Source of the DNA: CAMLHP01 sp035759745
Lineage (GTDB): Bacteria; Gemmatimonadota; Gemmatimonadetes; Gemmatimonadales; GWC2-71-9
Length of the DNA: 64,000 bases
Reading direction: 5' to 3'
NCBI GenBank assembly: GCA_035759745.1
Contig: DASTUF010000044.1
Coordinates: 1-64,000, forward strand
The first letter of the stretch is position 1. Each line of letters opens with the position of its first letter. The notes under the pieces are model-generated. The model saw only the letters and a program-made list of their open reading frames with translations. It was not told where the DNA came from and did not search any database. A program made the position numbers and the translations under genes. Shown here piece after piece: positions 62,601 through 64,000 of the stretch.

Positions 62601-64000
62601 TGACGTTGCGCATCGGGCCGTTGAGCGAACCCACCGCCTCCAGCCGCCCGGGCACCCTCACCGCCGGCGCCATCCGCTCGACCGTGCCGAGGTCGATGTT
62701 AGACTGCCTGAGACGGACACCATCGAAGTAGAGCCCCTCTGGCTGGCGGAATCCCACCACGCCCTGGGCCACGATGCTGCTCACCGGATTGCCGGCGACT
62801 TCCGAGTCGACGAAATCCCAGTCCACCGCTATCTGCATCCGGTCGAGCCAGCCGGTGCCTGCCAGCGTGCCGCTCACCGTGCCGTAGAACGGCAGCGTGT
62901 CGGCGTAGGGCCGGGCGTGGTCGAGATCGAAGCGGGTGAGGATCACGTCCAGGTCGCGGAAGCCGAGCCCGCGATCCTTGTCCAGGATTGCCACCAGGTC
63001 GCCGGTCACCCGCTCGGCACCGCGCCCCAGCTCCAGTTGCCGCAGTACGTACTCGGTGCGACGGCCGGAAAGCGACTTGGCCGCCATCACCCCGCTGCCG
63101 GTGAAACCGGGGAAGTCGGGCGAGACCCAGCGGAGGTCCGCCAGGTCCACCCGGGGCGACTCCAGCTGGAAGTCGTAGAGGATGGTGTCCTGGGGCCAGG
63201 TGACAGCGCCGCCGCCGGTGAAGTCGGTCGCGGGAAGGCTCCCGTGCTCCAGGCTGAAGATCGCGCTGTCGCCCCGGAGCCGGACCCGTCCCTCGAGCGC
63301 GGTGATGGTGACGCCGGGATCGTTGATGCGCGCCGCCAGCGAATCGAGGTCGAGCGTGAACGGCCGCCCGTCGGGCGACGAGATCAGCAGCCGCGACATC
63401 ACCGTGGTGAGGTCTTCCAGCGCGATCACCCGGCGATACCCCTCCGGAGTTTCCTCGATGATCCGCCCCGGCCTGGCGCGCTCGAAGGCGAGCGCGCTGT
63501 CCAGCTGGTCCGGGCTCCACTCCGGCCTGGGCCGCCATGGAATCGCGATCCGCAGCGTCGCATCCCGGAGCCGCACGTTGCGGAACTCCACCAGCGGCGA
63601 CGGGCCGGTGCGTTCCTTCTGGCCCAGCCGCAGCACGTCGGCGTAGTTCATCCGGCCGTTGTGGTGCTGGATGATGTGGATCGTCGGCCGGTCGGCCTCG
63701 AGGTCACTCAGCACTATGTCGCCGGCCAGGAGCCGGGGAATCGCATACGACACCCGCGCCCGCGGCAGGATCGCGAGCAGCACGCCCTGGGTGTCGCGCA
63801 CCACCACGTCCTCCAGCGTGAGGCTGGAGATGAACGATCCCGAGATCCGCCCCACGTCGATGGTGCCGTTGACCACCCGGTCCAGTTCGGCCGACACCAC
63901 CCGCGCGAGGAGGTCCCGGCCCGGCGGCGTCAGCGTCATGCTGGTGAGGATCCCGAGCACGGTGGCCACCGTGCCCAGGAGAATCACGAACAGGAAACGC
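59602..64000 (-). CDS. TamB/AsmA-like translocation and assembly module protein (5' end outside window)
   Basis: At least 1466 residues. The frame is open to the window edge; the first in-frame start inside is GTG 63987, but the true start may lie outside. An N-terminal membrane anchor (VILLGTVATVLGILT) is followed by long beta-rich repeats of the AsmA/TamB groove. The C-terminal TamB domain (about the last 350 residues) ends in a beta-barrel-like terminus with Phe last (YQIGFDILWESEF). Such proteins bridge inner and outer membranes and move phospholipids or aid outer-membrane protein assembly; the fold here spans the periplasm. Confidence 0.85.
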   Translation of the reverse strand, partial: RFLFVILLGTVATVLGILTSMTLTPPGRDLLARVVSAELDRVVNGTIDVGRISGSFISSLTLEDVVVRDTQGVLLAILPRARVSYAIPRLLAGDIVLSDLEADRPTIHIIQHHNGRMNYADVLRLGQKERTGPSPLVEFRNVRLRDATLRIAIPWRPRPEWSPDQLDSALAFERARPGRIIEETPEGYRRVIALEDLTTVMSRLLISSPDGRPFTLDLDSLAARINDPGVTITALEGRVRLRGDSAIFSLEHGSLPATDFTGGGAVTWPQDTILYDFQLESPRVDLADLRWVSPDFPGFTGSGVMAAKSLSGRRTEYVLRQLELGRGAERVTGDLVAILDKDRGLGFRDLDVILTRFDLDHARPYADTLPFYGTVSGTLAGTGWLDRMQIAVDWDFVDSEVAGNPVSSIVAQGVVGFRQPEGLYFDGVRLRQSNIDLGTVERMAPAVRVPGRLEAVGSLNGPMRNVTFVGNARHHDGDRPVSAFTGQVRLDTRGEVLGVDMDVALEPLDFEGIRRGFPGLATTGAVRGRLAMNGTLEQMQVDADLTGEIGTIRASGGMTMMPPRWGADALAVEFSGLDLQALQGKGVRTRLTGTALATGTIDSISAPEGSLELVLRQSAVREWTIDTLFARAAVADSVITVDTLYTEWEGARAGGAGTLGWAAPHEGVMSFRLAADSLVAFDSLLLALTGEARDSSRHWEVPLAGTATGALALSGNLDSLAVVGSFDARELAFQGYRAPRLWGSFGSAGGDGGRVQLDVRADSFSVQPDTVGTPWSFDSLGLVLDGTMDSVSWGAGTGVGNGPRFDGAGWLRLGDSMLLGIDTLRADLAPGVWRLLAPTTFALSDSAPLLDTTVIAALDRSGELRVAGRLPFDGPGNMTIDAFGLDLKALYAIAGHDPGGVQGRLGGSFQLGGTAVEPTFTGSAQLDGLAIGDSHLPYLEGVLNYADRRLNADILLWRTGNQVMTLQAALPYYLGSSEVESRRLDGPVSIHALGDSVDLAIIEPFVPSVDRVSGFLDADISIGGTWADPALSGFLTVKNGGMLVRGLNVEWKGMEGSARFVGDSVLVENLRVTSGEGALGANGVVKLEELSRPVLNLDLVAQNFEAIQQRDFLDLTASGRFRITGPFFGATLTGSGVANDGVLYFADLLNKQVIDLEDPTNLDLVDTLAIRRQRLGEGIQNQFIEELRVENFNLELGSDFWLRSSEANIKLAGEVRANKVRREYRMDGVLEAGPGVYTLKIGPVSRDFDVQRGSVSYFGTPDLNAGLDIEAQHVVRAESGQDIPVIARITGTLLRPQLELRSDPTIQPPLPEVDLVSYLVVGVPSSQVSLSQRQALSSLTSIVTASVSSDIERAIVSDLGIPVDLLEIRPVLAGGTRAGGNALQLAAGWQLGRDLFVRLNAGVCSAVSGGTSPVGFGASLDYRLSRSWRLQTSFEPTYRDCRILNQFQPTNAYQIGFDILWESEF

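Overview
This is a G+C-rich bacterial chromosome segment with densely packed genes and many 4-bp ATGA/GTGA overlaps. The gene set fits a Gemmatimonadota-like Gram-negative bacterium: a GWxTD-type exported protein, two PEP-CTERM surface proteins, a TamB-like outer-membrane assembly protein, a PorX-like PglZ response regulator, and a ruv-queA-tgt-def-fmt-rpe-lgt housekeeping block. The phylum call is an inference from gene content, because no rRNA or tRNA gene was found.

Layout. (1) 1-17019 is an exopolysaccharide/capsule cluster in two divergent arms. The minus arm (1-11734) holds a methyltransferase, an AlgD-like nucleotide-sugar dehydrogenase, glycosyltransferases, an AsnB-type amidotransferase, a heparinase II/III-like lyase and a two-domain oxidoreductase. 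The plus arm (11844-17019) holds two GT2 glycosyltransferases, a Wzm/Wzt ABC exporter and an NAD-dependent epimerase. (2) 17122-20588 holds two paralogous PEP-CTERM proteins, a small membrane protein and a VanZ-like protein; no exosortase is in the window. (3) 20673-35677 is mixed: HNH nuclease, class A PBP, TyrS, GWxTD-like protein, patatin-ferredoxin fusion, orphan DppC-like permease, class V aminotransferase, HerA-like ATPase, glycosyltransferase and PorX-like regulator. (4) 35678-50053 holds a minus-strand lipoprotein and then a 19-gene co-directional housekeeping run: yebC, ruvC, ruvA, a zinc ribbon gene, ruvB, queA, tgt, yajC, def, fmt, a tenI-like gene, thiS, thiG, rsmB, a PASTA gene, rpe, a tlpA-like gene, tsaD and lgt. 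(5) 50054-50434 has no credible protein gene. It carries a near-consensus sigma-54 promoter, a structured approximately 145-nt region and a strong intrinsic terminator, so it looks like a free-standing small RNA gene. (6) 50435-64000 holds a cytochrome c-FTR1 iron permease with a Fur-like box, a methyltransferase, a conserved hypothetical, then a minus-strand run: acpS, unknown, HAD phosphatase, NlpC/P60, zinc ribbon, sigma-54 response regulator, diacylglycerol kinase and TamB.

The most unusual non-coding signal is a set of short-unit inverted or tandem repeats at gene ends. Units include AGTGGGA, GAGAGTT, GCCGTCTA, GCGTGAA, CCACAGAG, CGCAGATTT and TGAGCGAAGCGAAGG. In several genes the stop codon lies inside the repeat unit, and some loci form long hairpins between convergent genes. 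The best candidates for new biology are these stop-codon-carrying repeats, the sigma-54 small RNA and the patatin-ferredoxin fusion.
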